Position numbers and translations under genes: made by a program. DNA of 56,154 nucleotides from Acanthaster planci (lineage: Eukaryota; Echinodermata; Asteroidea; Valvatida; Acanthasteridae): contig NW_019091355.1 in NCBI RefSeq assembly GCF_001949145.1, positions 2,405,443-2,461,596 on the forward strand, read 5' to 3'. The stretch's first letter is position 1. Each line of letters opens with the position of its first letter. The notes below the pieces were generated by a model. It saw only the letters and a list, made by a program, of their open reading frames with translations. It had not been told where the DNA came from and did no database searches. Shown here one piece after another: positions 1 to 12,700 of the stretch.

Positions 1-132
1 CTCTTCGGCCGGTATACCTTCTACAAAGTACCAGGCAAAGAGAAGGAAACTGTGCTGAAGTTGAATGAAGAACTGGTCCTGGCTCATCAGCCCTGTGATG
101 ACATTGAGGTCTGCGTTAAAAGACGCTTCTAG
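1..132 (+). CDS. 3' end of an upstream clan-2 cytochrome P450 gene (partial)
   Basis: The window opens inside the last exon of a P450. The first base is in frame, and 43 codons run to a TAG stop at 130-132. The residues begin [17 protein letters not shown] and end [11 protein letters not shown]. They correspond to the segment after the heme loop: helix L end, beta-strands and C-terminus. The same segment in genes A and B is nearly identical, but this copy ends in KRRF, like gene F and the relic at 12.4 kb. The heme cysteine lies upstream of the window. Intactness of the rest of the gene cannot be judged. It is the leftmost visible member of the tandem array. Confidence 0.9.
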   Translation, partial: LFGRYTFYKVPGKEKETVLKLNEELVLAHQPCDDIEVCVKRRF

Positions 133-1330
133 CCTCATTGAGAAAACGCAAAGCGAAAAAGCATGATCATTTAAATCCTTCCCAAAATTGGGACCAAATA
201 AGGCTTCCTTACCAGCATCTCACTGCGAAAGGTTAAGCCATGTCATTATTGGATGGTGCAGTCACACCAAAAAAGCAAGGTGTGGAAAAAATCCATGAAA
301 CCCTTCGTTAAGAACCTTGAGTTAAAATGATTGCATTTTTTAAATACTGTATAAACTATTTCATGAACGTCCGATTTTTAAAAATCGAAGTCGCGTCAAC
401 ACTGATCCAAATTTTAATGGTGTATGTTCAACCAACGCCACCAATGTACAAAATAAGGATACATCTATAAAATGGCTATGCATGTGTTGATTTCAGTTGC
501 GTTAAAATTTCTCAAATCCACGTATTGTTTAATTGTGTATTTAAAATTCTCGCCAAGTAACTCAACCGAAACAAAACTCATTTGAGTTTTGAAAATACGT
601 GCATATCGTAAAGCCGTTTTGTGTCATGCAGTGTGTCATGATAGTGCCCGATCTATCGAGTACCAAAGTGTGACGTCACTGTGAACCAAAAAGTGTAGTG
701 GCAACAAATGGAGCGGTACGCATGCGTGTTGGTTTCGCGCGCTGATTCTCGCTGTAATATACACACACAATTCCGCGCGTGACGTTGTCACTTCGGTAGG
801 AAAGTTCATGCATTTAAAGTTACGGCTTTCCAATGAAACATTTAGCGTAGAATTTAATAGGCGGATATTCCAAACTAAGCAAAAGAGCAAAATAATGAGG
901 TTGGTTACGTCCAATTTGGTAAAACTTACAGCCGTGCCTTAGGATTGAATTATTGGTTCTTTACCATCAAATACTGTTTTCTTTAGAGAGGTAACATGAA
1001 GCAATACCCAGCAATGCGTTTAATTTAGCGATTCATATTCATTCATAATTCAAAATAACAACTGTAGAGGTGATACTGTAAACTTAGTTATTCTCAACAT
1101 GTCGAATTGGGCCAAACTTTGTAGTTTACCCAACAAATTCTGAAACGAGATATTCAACTATTAAACTTCGACAACTGTCTGACACTGTATTTAGTGCATT
1201 TCAGAAAATCCGGTGTTCTTATCAATATACGCTGCTACATAATTTGTACCATAAATATATCATGTTGTACCACTGGCCAACTGGATAAGACCGTCGACAA
1301 AGGTATAAACTTGAAATTAACAAAGCTTTG
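133..1330. other. Intergenic spacer, 3' flank of the partial P450
   Basis: No coding potential stands out on either strand. The first 60 bases after the stop resemble the sequence after the stop of the relic at 12400, including a shared run around 'aagcgaaaa', so the two copies share a 3' flank. The rest is AT-rich and has no recognisable element. Confidence 0.5.
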
Positions 1331-1820
1331 CTTGAATAAAAGTATCTGTACTGCAGCCCTGACAGGCCAGCTGAATTCTCCAATTCAACTACTTCACAAA
1401 GCCTTAAGAATAACATTTTTAATATTCGGGTAAATTGGAAACGTCCCCACTTGGCAACCTGACATACCAAAACCCATTCTTTGAGCGGCATTGGTAAGTT
1501 GTTTGATCTCTTTTCGGTCGGTGCTTTGGTGAGCGTGACTCACACTAGACGCAGAGCAAATAAAAACTGATGATATGAATGAACGACGGTGGAATCACGT
1601 GCGAGTCTTGGCTCGACCTTTGTTTGTGCTTCAATCGCAGTGATTGTGTTGATTGAAAGCTACGGTGTTGACAGACTGGTCCGTAACGCCACTTGCTCGA
1701 GTGAACCTATATGCATTCATAATCTCTGCTACCACGAAGTGACTCAACAGTGCATGATATGATAAGTAGCTATCGCGAAGCTGCACTGTCGAGCATTGCA
1801 ATCGATCAGGAGCTGAAAAA
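1331..1820 (+). promoter_or_regulatory. Conserved upstream block of gene A (type 1 promoter region)
   Basis: This sequence recurs upstream of gene B (13135-13496), and its first part recurs upstream of the relic (11576-11700). Two TGACTCA words (1536-1542 and 1740-1746) are present in the same order upstream of B. They resemble AP-1 or small-Maf/CNC sites. A CACGTG E-box lies at 1596-1601. Conservation is seen directly. Binding by AP-1 or Nrf-type factors is inference from the motif alone. No convincing TATA box was found. Confidence 0.45.
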
Positions 1821-4800
1821 ATGGAAGTCAACGGGGACGTTTACCTGAATGTTACCACGCTCTTGGTTGCTGTAGGAGCCCTGGTTGCCTACGCACTTTA
1901 CAGAAGCGCCAAGCGGCCCGCAGGCTTCCCGCCCGGGCCAACCGCACTACCGCTTGTTGGAAATATTCCTCGTAAGTTCCTATTAGATGTGTTGTAGGCC
2001 AACTAATTGTACTTAGGCCTACATCACTACCACGTATGCCATCTGCCACGGCTAACGACCTCAGATGTTCAACCGTTTAATTAACAAAGATCATAACAGA
2101 CAGAATGAATTCCATATCCGGACATCACTAAACGAGCACCCTGTTCACCCCCAGATGACACTGGTCAAAAAATTCCAAGTGTTTCTAAGTAGATGCTTCA
2201 ATATTTTCCCTGCTAAATTTGACTTTCTAGGTCATGTTTTCGCTTTCTCATGGTTGATATGACTATAAACAAACTTTAGTGAAAGTATCGGGAATCCTTA
2301 CCCTTGGCAAATTGGGTAAGGTCATTTTGAGATGATCTTGAAAAAAAAGAGATTCTCAATAAATTGCACTCCTTCCAAACAAAGGCTTACGGAGTGATGA
2401 TTGCCAGAGCACATGTATTATGTGCGTGCATACGTGTATGTATACTTTATAAATCAGTACAAATCATATTAATATTGTTAATCACGTTTCCAATCCGATT
2501 CTCATTTGTCCCTTCTCGATTTCCAGAGTTTTACTTTGCAAAAACTACTCAACAAGGAGTCTTCAACGAGCTCTGGCAGAAATACGGAGCAGTCTATTCC
2601 TTGAAGTTTGCCAGCGGGGACGTTGTTGTGCTGAACACCATTGATGTGGTCAAAGAGGCACTGGTCAAGAAAGCTGTGGTGTTTGCTGGACGTCCTGAAA
2701 CCTACTCACGTTAGTCAAGTAGTTCATTTTTAATGAATACACCAGATTGTCTAGATTTTTAACACGCCAAATTACACTCTCCTGGATGAAAATAAAAACA
2801 ATTTGTGAGCGGAATTCCTCAAAATTGAATACAATGCCAGGATCTCTTATTATTTTATGAGGGCATAGGTCTGAAAATGTGGAGGAGTCCTGAACGATGG
2901 TAGTAAGGTATTGGTCGGGCTAAAATATCATGTTGTAGAGTTGAGGAAAGACTCTAAAGGTGTCAAGCTCTCAAGCATCGATTTTTGTTTTTGCAAAATG
3001 GAACTTGAAATTCAAGTTTGCCTGATATTTTTTATGAATTGTTCATTTCCTATGTTTTTTCATCCTGGCACCGTTCCATCATGTGCTTTATTTCTCTGAT
3101 TCTAGTTGGATTGTTCACTGACGGTTTCAAGGACATTGCCTTCTCGACCTATGGCCCCCAGTGGCGTTACCAACGCAAACTAGGCCACACTGCGATCAGG
3201 TAAACAAAGAAGATTTGGGATCAATGACTTTCAGCCGATGGCTCTGTTACTTTCACACGATGGACTGAAAGACTTTAAACAAGTTCGCAAGTGTTAATCA
3301 CTGTTTTTTTTTCTAGATGATGTGGAGATAATACTTTTTTGCAAAATAGTACACAGCTACAAAAAAATCACTGAAGGGCAAATAAAGCAGAGGTACATGT
3401 ATTCAAAAATCATGGCATCGATTAGAAGAATCATTGCATCTCGGTACAAAAAGGCTTTTAGAAAGGTGTGTGTGTTAAATGTTATTCTGTTGGCGTGCTT
3501 TGATGCTGCTACATAATAGGGAACACACGTAATATTAATCGAATTGGTTGTTGCTTTCACTCTATCAAATAGAATTTGTCAAATAGCATCACGGCAGAAT
3601 TTGTTCTGATCGCCCACTTAACGGAAAAGAGGGAAAGGCACGTGTCATTTTTACAACTTTATTAACTTCCACACGTATCTTTGGCTCTGAAAAACCTGGG
3701 GACAATTTCTTAATGGCAGGCACTTTGCACAGAAGGAGCGTTTGGAGCAACTTGTCTCCACCGTCACCCCAGGAATTGCCAAGGTTCTGGACGAAATGGG
3801 AGACAAGCCATTCGCTCCCAAATGGACGATCGGCCAGATAGTGTACAATATCTTGGGCACCCTTTGCTTTGCCAAGACGTGAGTACAATGACTGTATATG
3901 TCTGGTAGCGTTAGTACCGTACAAACAGCAGGAGCAAGAAGAAAAATGTGCACATGCAATGTCATCACAGTGACTGATGCGGCACCATCATCAAATCCTC
4001 GTTTTTGTCTTTTGTATAGTACTCTGTACAGTGGCTCATATACCAATAAATCATGCGTGAGCAGTTTTCATAACCCCGTGGCCTATAGGCCATTTTGGAC
4101 ACTTAACATAAAGATGTATGTATCTTGATAGAAAATTTCTCTAACAACCTTTAAAAACAATCAGCAAAGTTCGTCAACCAACTTTCAAATATTAACTGAA
4201 ATACCAATGAATGCACAAAATCTTTTTGCATGGCCAAAGTTGGATAGTGCCACATGACCACGACACTCAGTGTTCAAACAAAGATTGTACAGTCAAAATC
4301 AATAACAAATCTTAACCCTCTCCGATGGCAAACATGGTCACCTGATCTTCTTAAGCTTGTGTTTGCACTGCACATGGCGTTGTGAGGACACGGGTAATTA
4401 GACTGCGGTTCGGAACATGGAATGATACCTGTCTGTTCTTGGTATGACATGAGATATTACGATCCCAATTTTTCATTCTGCTCGAGGTCTCATTCTTGAT
4501 CTTCCTGTCTGCTCGGGATTTCAAAGCGCAGCCTCGTGTACTTGAAAGAGGCATGTGCAATTGTACATTCAAGGGAGCCTGTTCTGATAGAAAGCACAGT
4601 GACCTGTTGTTAGCACATTCCCGATACATGTACGACTGGTGACCCCATTTTATCAGAGCAAGCTCCCTCTAAGGCTTGCGCAAAAGATCATGTTAAGGTA
4701 GCAGTACAACCTGTAAATTTCCACGGTGCCCAAATTTATCATGCATGCACTTTTCCTTATCAACTCAGGTTCGCTGCTTACACCTGCACCTTCACCTTTT

Positions 4801-7800
4801 AGCGATTATCAGTGACAGGCTGAAACTAGGTGAAATATGCCAGTACACGTATTTTCAGAGTAACTGTGCCAGCGCTTGTCATTTGCAGGGGAAAAGCAAG
4901 TATGGGAGTGATCTACATTAATTGAAAACCAAACAGGAAATTGTCTCATTATTAATCAAATTTGACCGATGATTTTGACCACACAGTGGGATCGACATTT
5001 AAATTTTACTTGGTCACTTTCTTGGAACGTTTTGCCTTGGATACAAGAACAGTTTGCTACTGTCAAAAACTGCAATAATTGAGGCTCAACGTGTCAGACT
5101 TATGCGTTTTTTCTAAAGCATCGATATTCTGAACATGACATTTATCAGGTACAAATTCAACGATCCCGATTTACTGAATTGGATTGATATCAACACTGAA
5201 ATCAACAAAGCTTTTGGAAGCGGTCTGCCTGGGGATTTCATGACCATTTTCCAGTACATCCCAACTCCTGCCGATACCAAGTTAAAGCGTCTGCTGAAGC
5301 CCTTCAAGCAAATGTTCCAAGAGGAGTTTGAGAGACACCGTGATACTTTTGATCCAGGTAATCTCACTCCTTATCAAACACCACAGATTCGCAATATTCC
5401 TGTAAATGAATTTACTGTTGTTTCCTTTAAATAATCAAATGACTGCTTTATGATTTTGCAAACGATACATAAGCTTTCTAAAACTCCTAGCCACCTGTCA
5501 AAACCTCTTTTTCATCAAATAAAGTGGCTTTCCCGGCTGTGGGTTCGTCCATTGTTTTTCCTCAAATGAAAGTGGTTTCAGCCACTGTGTTTTGCTTGAC
5601 AGATACATACACGTAACTGTAGCAATCGGCAGCACATCAAGATTTGCGTTCCGTGGTTGTTATACAGACTGCTTTAGGTAATGTGTACGTAGAGCGTGTC
5701 CTAAACGGGCATCTAGAGCTGTCTCCGCCGCTCCACGTATTTCCAATGCAGTATAGAAATAGACCGAGCTCTAGACAACAGATTCAGGTGCACCGTATTG
5801 TCTTAATAAGGCCAGACCTTTATACCACGTGCAGATTAGAATTACTGTTAATGCATCGGCATACCAGCGTCCATGTTGCCATTAGAGTAGAGTTGGATGT
5901 AAATTCTAAGATTGCACGCATATATCAACGAACTTAGAAGAAGTTCTTTGTATGTGCTGTTTGCCCTTTACATTTGAAGCACCATTTTGTGGATGTCGTG
6001 TAAAGACATTATGCTAGCACATTTTCGTGTCCAACCGTAGAGAATATCCGTGACTTCTTTGACTCGTTGCTGCTGACCCAGAAGGAGAACATTGAAGCAG
6101 GGGAGGAAGGAGCTGATCGTCTGACAGACACGCACCTCATCCATACGGTCATGGACATTTTTGGAGGTATACCCGCGTGAACCCTGAAACTTCAGGTTTC
6201 CTCAGACCCTCTCTTCTCCCAACCGATCTCTTCTTCAACAGTCTTTTGAAACTTGGCCTGATTGTAAGAGTATCCATTATAAGCAGAAGTGTGAGATTAA
6301 AATTCAACTCAGTGTAGGGTATCGTTGTTCTGGCTTTTCATGGTTCACTCTCTAACACATTGGATAATTCAATGAGCACAAGTCAGTCGGAAGGTCTTCA
6401 GCTTACCTGTCCTCTGTCAAAGTAGACATTTTATGAGAATAATGTGGTCAACTCCCATAAAACTAATGTTAATAACCACGAAACATGAATAATTATGAAT
6501 ATATTGTGGTGTATCAGAGAAAATATAGAACAGGTAAATTCAAACCTAATCCCTTCCCCCCAAAAAAATTATAATCCAGTTATAATCCATACCTTTTAAG
6601 GAGAAATGCAGTTGGGCACATCATAAACCATCTTTTTTCCGTCTCACAGCGGGAACAGAAACCACCATTCTCACCCTCCACTGGAGCGTGCTCCTCATGG
6701 CCGAGTATCCTGAAATCCAGAAAAAGGTTGCCATGGAAATTGATGAGATCATAGGTCATGACCGGATGCCCTCATTGACTGACAGGGGTTCTTTGCCGTT
6801 CACTGAAGCCACCCTTCTGGAGATATTTCGGTATGGTACCGTGGCACCACTTGGTCTTCCGCATTCTGTGATGGAAGACACAACACTGGGTATGTACTGC
6901 CTATCTAGTTTATCCATTAAGAGCCAAAATAAATGAAGATCTGGGCCGTACTACTGAAAACAAATTGACACCATAGTGAATTTCTATTAGGGTCATGGTC
7001 GTGTAGTCGGTATCAAATAAATATTACAGTGACAATTCAGAAATTTTTAAATAATAAAGGCACTTCTTATCTCAAGGATCTTATATGGTGTTCTAAAAAA
7101 TGCACGTTTCGTCGAGCTGTTGCGTCAGGTTGTCGTGCCATCACGTCATGCCTTGGCCTGTTTCCTCAATACTATTGAACAACCATTGCAGCGTGTCGCG
7201 TCGTGCCGTCGCCCTTTGCGACCTGTTGCAATGTCTTAATCAGCATTGAGAAAACAGGCGACGGCACGACGTCATGGACGACGCCACGACGCGATGCACA
7301 TCGTCATCTTCAGAACGCATACAAGGATGCAATTATGACAAAACAGAACCGTATTTCAGTACCGTAAATGAAGACACAGGGTAGGCCTATTGGGGAAAAG
7401 GGGATGCACAACATTCTGCCTCCCAAAGCCCCCAAAGACAAAAAAGTACATGTAGGCAGCAGAAACATTATCAGGCCGAATCACTGGAAAATCCACATCC
7501 TTCTCAGGTCGTTAAGAAAATCAAATATCCCTCTTTCTTTGGTTCCCGTTCATGTCAGTGTTCGACACAAATGTGGCAAGAAACTCCAATAAAAAGTGGG
7601 ATATTTAGACAATGCCATAACAATGTCGAGAGCGGCAATAAGCTACTGCTAAACTCAGCCGTGGCCCATTAGAGTCAAGTATGTGACAATTAAAGCAGGC
7701 TTCCATGAACCTGCTGAAGTTTTTCTCATCCAGGTGGATACAAACTCCCTAAGGATACCACTGTGATGATCAACCACATGGCCCTTCATTTCAACCCTGC

Positions 7801-8690
7801 TAAATGGGAGGAACCGGAAAAGTTCAAACCAGGTAACGTAGGAATTGACCCTTTAAGGGGCGGAATCTGCCCCATTTTCCCGCCGATATCGCCAAAGTGT
7901 ATTTTTTCACGAGCAGGGCCTTGGGTATTTTTTCAGTAGCTCTTTGCGGTCATTTCGACACCAATTCTGTGAAATCCATCTCATAGTTCTTGCTTAGCGC
8001 CCATTTGTCCGAGACAGGTCAGCCAAATCCGTATGCCTTTCCACCGCCGAGCTCAATGCACAAAGGATAATAGCCTTGAACTTCAAATGAACGCATACTG
8101 GTGCGAGACTGGTGGCTGGAGGCTGGCCATGGCTTCTTCTCTTGACCTCATAAGTTAGCTCTCCACTCTACTCCTCATCTCTCCCAAGGACGGCCAGAGC
8201 ATCCTGGTCAAAACGTCGAGTTCACATGCACTCACCGGTTCTTCTCAGAACCACTACTCTTATAGAATTGATAGATTCCACATGTGTACCTGCAACCCTT
8301 CTCTCGGTCTAGCCTCCACAATACAAAGTTTTAAATCTTACCAAACCTATTACGTTTTGAAAACTAGGTTTGACTTTTTTAAAACTCATTTTTCCATAAA
8401 AATACGCTGTCTCGTTTCAATATCTAGAACGTTTCCTAAACGACAACGGTCAGCTCCCTGCCAAGCTTCCAGAGAGCCTCCTACCTTTCAGCACTGGACG
8501 CCGTGTCTGCCTTGGCGAGGACTTCGCTAAGAAGGAAGTCTTTCTGCTCTTCACCTGGCTTTTCAGCCGGTATACCTTCTACAAAGTACCAGGCAAAGAG
8601 AAGGAAACTGTGCTGAAGTTGAATGAAGAACTGGGTTTTGCTCACCAGCCCCTCGATGACATCGAGGTCTGCGTTAAAACACTACTGTAA
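1821..8690 (+). CDS. Clan-2 cytochrome P450, CYP17/CYP1-like (gene A)
   Basis: Heme-thiolate monooxygenase, expected on the ER membrane. Nine exons: 1821-1971, 2527-2709, 3106-3199, 3720-3878, 5149-5357, 6041-6166, 6650-6889, 7734-7832 and 8428-8690. All introns are GT/AG and the reading frame is intact over 507 codons, a normal length for the family. Residues about 8-27 form the N-terminal anchor, followed by the hinge FPPGP. Other landmarks are the C-helix W131xxxR135, I-helix AGTETT (308-313), ExxR as E365-IF-R368, PERF (420-423) and the heme loop [10 protein letters not shown] with the ligand Cys448. The start is the ATG after a purine-rich leader and is shared by all paralogs. 'LTDTHL..TVMDIFGAGTETT' is close to the CYP17 style, and the exon layout is typical of clan 2. 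Substrate unknown. Gene B is its closest relative. Confidence 0.93.
7101..7320. repeat. Fold-back (inverted-repeat) element in intron 7 of gene A
   Basis: A block rich in CG and 'cgtcgtg' words has imperfectly complementary arms. The left arm includes 'gtcgtgccatcacgtcatg' and 'gcctgtttcctcaat'. The right arm contains their approximate complements, 'attgagaaaacaggc' and 'gacggcacgacgtcatg'. No ORF lies inside. It looks like a MITE-type non-autonomous DNA element. The same element is at the same place in gene B, so it predates that duplication. No target-site duplication was confirmed. Confidence 0.55.
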
Positions 8691-11575
8691 TTCAAATGGC
8701 ATTCAGAAAAGTTGTTCGGAACATTTGTGAACTTTGTCAAAGATGGCTTTAACAATCTTTAGTGCAGCTCCTTTATAATACATGTAACAGCAATAATTGA
8801 CCACCCCCACTATCAGTTGTGTAATATAGAAGGTAGCACATAACAACTCTCGTAAAGGAGTCTTTAGAAATTCATCTGGAAGTGTGCCCCGATCAGAAGT
8901 GTTCAAAGTCTGGATTTAGATTTCAACCCCTTTCGTAGGGAAAGTACCAAATTACTGCGGCGTTGATTCTCCTATACCTTGAATCACATTGACAGGTAGT
9001 TCCACATCATGCTTCCAACTTAGAGCCCTCTTAAAATAGCTTGGAGTGAGACGTAACATGTACCCAATAAAGTTGTGAAGGTCATACTTAAATACCTTTT
9101 ATGACACATTCGCGCTGGTAGTTAGTCAATGTATTTACAAAATTATGACTGACAGTTTTGTCGAAATGGTTACACTTGTGAACTGGCAAATATGCATCTT
9201 TTGACAGCTTCAAAATTCAAAATTCTTTACTAGTGCTTACCTTTAGCTATACATCATTTTAAAGATTCTGGACCAAAGAAATTTGGTGCACCAGCATATC
9301 TCAATGAAAGAGGGTACGCTATGTAGACCTTGGCAAGCACCCGCTAAGTTTTTCATTGCAAACTTGCTGTGAACCGAGTATCAGCCAATTCAAAAACCTG
9401 ACTCAGAAAAAAAAATTTGTGTCAAACGTTGCCTAAATTTTTAATGAAGTGGAAGAATCAGCAACATGGTAACTGTAATATTTTGGTAAAGTGGTTTTGA
9501 AAATACTGCTTAAAGTTCAAATCAAAATTTCTCTGATCCATTACAGTCCGTAAATAGGTGGGGCAAGCTTGTGTGATGTATGGCAGAAACTTTAACTCCT
9601 CATGGTGATCTTCAAGCTTCGACATCACATGCATATACACAGTCATTTCATCCGTCATCCAGTGTGTCATAAATACATGTTGATCTCTCGCTGTTGGAGT
9701 TCATGATTCTTCAGCCTTCTTTGCTTTCCGTAGGTGTAGAGTTTAAACAGGCAGACATGGTAGTTTTTTAGAAAGACAGTAACCCTAGCTGGTTGCGTCA
9801 GATTTGAAATTAATTCGTTCCTCAATTCCACCAACGTAATTCTCTAAAGACAATACCTGCTTTGTAGTATAACAAATCGAATCTGTATTGAAGTAAATAC
9901 CTTGAAACAAAGCAGGAGTTTTTTCAAAACGTAAACTTTACAAATCAGGGGCATATGTAGCTTTCAGGAAATGGGGGTTGGTGGGTGTACTGAAGGGATG
10001 GCCTGCTGAGGGGGTCCAAAAGCATCAACCACCGTTCCCTGATGAAAAAGAAAACTGAAATATATATGGACAGATGGACGGCGCAATCCTAGTCCAAGAC
10101 TTTCTTTTAATACTCATTTTCCGTCATTTCACTGGCAGTTCCATTTAGTCCGCGGCTGAATGGGTGGGGGTGCAACACCCCTCTAGATCTGCCTCCGCAA
10201 ATAAAATATGTAGTGTGCCCCCAAAAATCCTGCTACATATATCAATCAAAGTTTGATAGAATTCGAAAAGAGTCTGACATTGACTAATACTAATAATAGC
10301 TTCGTATTATGTTGAGATTATAGAAATATATTGCACAGAAACTAATGATTGCGCACAAAGATTCTGCATTAAGTAAGCTTAGCAGATCCGTTAGTGTTAA
10401 TCAATCTATGCAGCTATAAAACGTATACTGTTAAAGTGTTATATGTGTATATGCAATGATGCACCGGATATGATGCAATAAAAGTTGAAAAAATACATTA
10501 TGGAGACCAATAACAACTATCAATCTTGATAGCGGCTTTGACAGGCTGGCTAGATCCTCCAATTCAATCCAACTTTTTCAAACACTCTAAAAATGTTTAA
10601 ATTTGGGCTAAAAATAGAGAATAAATGCGCTACTTGACATGCCAAAACTATGATTGAAACAGTATGTAAGCTCGTGGAGACCTTTTTGAAATGGGCACTG
10701 GGTAGCATGATTGGTACCAATTTATACCATAAGGTATGATACAAACCACTGGCAAAGATCAGATCGTGGACTACGATATAAAACCTAATGTGGGAGACTG
10801 CATCAGTTCACAGGACAGAAAGCCAGTCTATTTCTGAACCCAAATTATATTTTGTAAGCCACGTAACCAGTCTAGGTGTCATTTCGTTTACCTCCACAAA
10901 TATACTTTGCATCATCACTACCTACAGAAATGTAAACATTATATTCATGCCCAACAGAAATGGGGCACCAATTGTAATTCTTTAAAGGCAGTACCTTGCA
11001 GAAAATAATATTGCTCAAGGGAAATTTAAATAAAGATCGCTCTAAGTTTACTTGGGGTGTGTTTATAATTTGAGTATTTTAAGCGGCGTAGGAAAAGTGA
11101 GCAGACACACAGATTGACAGAGACGCGCGGATTTTGGTGCAAGTCTGCCGTTTCCAATCTTGGTCACGAGTTCGCCATGAGCTTTCTTCATGGCAATATG
11201 CTGAGCTAAAAATGGGTAATTTCCTCCGGAGCTTGTGGTGAGTAAATCCTTCATATGGTTTCTTGTGCCAGTGAGGTTCACTATAGGATGCATTTAATAT
11301 TTTTTCTGTTAGTTTGGTATGCATGAATTTTAGGATTTGTACCTCCGTGCTCTAACCACATTTGCTCTGTTGTCCACAAACTGCATACATGCACATGTGT
11401 TACATGTAAGTGTTGAATCGAGCTGTGACTGTGCTTTTATTCGTTGTGTCCTTACTTGCTATTTCGCACGTCAATTTTCACTATCATTTGTTTGTATTTA
11501 TATATTATTATATATATTATCGATGTTGTAAAGCACACGCGTACCACTACATTAACATTAGAAAATTTAGCGGGA
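8691..11575. other. Intergenic spacer, 3' flank of gene A
   Basis: From 8691 to about 10045 this aligns by eye with 20213-21597 downstream of gene B, so the A/B duplication unit reaches roughly 1.35 kb past the stop codon. A shared AATAAAGTTGTGAAGGTCAT word (AATAAA at 9066) may be the poly(A) signal. Beyond 10.05 kb the similarity ends and the sequence is AT-rich with no recognisable gene. Short ORFs here have no protein features I recognise. Confidence 0.5.
9066..9071 (+). terminator. Probable poly(A) signal of gene A
   Basis: AATAAA lies about 375 bp after the stop codon, inside a stretch conserved at the matching place after gene B (20614-20619). Position and conservation support it. The cleavage site is not identified. 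Confidence 0.4.
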
Positions 11576-11700
11576 ATAAAAGTATCTTTACTGCGGCTCT
11601 AAAAGGCTCATGTAGGCCTATTAACCCTACGAATAGCATTTTTATTATTCGAATAACGCTGCCATCTGACACATCAAAAATTGTACTTTTAGCGGCACAT
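11576..11700 (+). promoter_or_regulatory. Relic of a type 1 P450 upstream block
   Basis: The sequence starting 'aataaaagtatctttactg' matches the block upstream of gene A at 1336-1495, including the 'catttttattattcg' and 'agcggca' parts. It lies under 200 bp before a lone exon 8. It is probably the former 5' end of the collapsed gene rather than a live promoter. Confidence 0.45.
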
Positions 11701-11881
11701 ATTGTGATACAAGTATTTCATAATCATCAAATTTTACTACTTGACTGGTGTTGCTGACGTGAACTGCTGAGGCTTAGAATAGAGTCATTCTGCCGACTGG
11801 CAAAGAAGGAGGAGAAATAAACACACACAACTAATATCCATTCTTATCTTCCTGCTCTGCTATTTTTTCTTGGTCAGGTTG

Positions 11882-12399
11882 ATGCAAGCTTCCTAAAGTA
11901 ACAGTTGTGTTGATGGACCACCTTGCTTTACACTTCAGCCTCAGTGAATGGGAAGATCCCGACAAATTCAAACCACTGGTAAGACGGAACTTGTCTTTGG
12001 GGTGTCAGTTTCACCAACTAACACTCTATTCATCATGCAGTAATGTCTGGTCTCAGAATCAAACTACCACAACAAGTTGCTGTTACTTGAACGAAATGAT
12101 TTTTTGATAATTGCCTTCCTCTTTCATTTTTTTAGAACGTTTCCTAAACGACAACGGTCAGCTCCCTGCCAAGCTTCCAGAGAGCCTCCTACCTTTCAGC
12201 ACTGGACGCCGTGTCTGCCTCGGCGAGGACTTCGCTAAGAAGGAAGTCTTTCTGCTCTTCATCTGGCTCTTCAGCCGGTATGCCTTCTACAGAGTACCAG
12301 GCAAAGAGAAGGAAACTTTGCTGAGGTAAAACAAGAAAGTGATCCTTGCTCATTGGCCGTGTGATGACATCGACATCTGCCTTAAAAGACGCTTCTAGT
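11882..12399 (+). pseudogene. Collapsed P450 relic: exons 8 and 9 only
   Basis: Exon 8 remains at about 11880-11974. Its GGY start has become G-TGA, one codon is missing before the VVLMDHLALHF-like part, and it ends at CTG-GTAAG. Exon 9 (about 12137-12399) keeps the complete heme loop [10 protein letters not shown] and [20 protein letters not shown]. It is then broken by TAA at 12327-12329. Past that stop the same frame still reads to ..ICLKRRF and a final TAG at 12397-12399. Exons 1-7 are absent: the upstream-block relic (11576-11700) lies directly before exon 8. The C-terminus and 3' flank resemble the partial gene at 1-132. It cannot make a working P450. Confidence 0.88.
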
Positions 12400-12459
12400 C
12401 TCATTGAAAAGGACCGAAGCGAAAACAGGCAATATGTTGTATCTTTCCAAAATTTTTAT

Positions 12460-12700
12460 ATAGTTACGTAATTGTCCCGTCTGTTTTTGTCCTGTCCATA
12501 TTTGCCCTGCCTGTCCCCGTGGAGGTCGTTGAGGGCACTGTCCGGTTAGCCCCGTACATTAGGCGGTACATTTCTGCCCAGCGGGCCTGCCCCCCGATCC
12601 GGTCGTAGGTTTTCCGGAGGGAGTACCACTCGAGTTACCGCCGGGGGGAACGCTTGTAGTCCGGGGTATACCGGTAATTCCGCCACAATATCACACACAC
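12460..12700. other. GC-rich block of unknown origin
   Basis: This stretch is clearly richer in G and C than its AT-rich surroundings, with runs such as 'ccgccggggggaacg'. It directly follows the relic's 3' flank and is absent from the matching place after other copies. No protein was recognised on either strand. It could be a fragment of an inserted element. It is followed by ordinary AT-rich spacer to 13134. Confidence 0.35.

Noticed and set aside
10535-10770. Possible further copy of the type 1 upstream block
   Set aside because: Parts resemble 1222-1440, but in a different order and with weak identity. Not enough to call without alignment.
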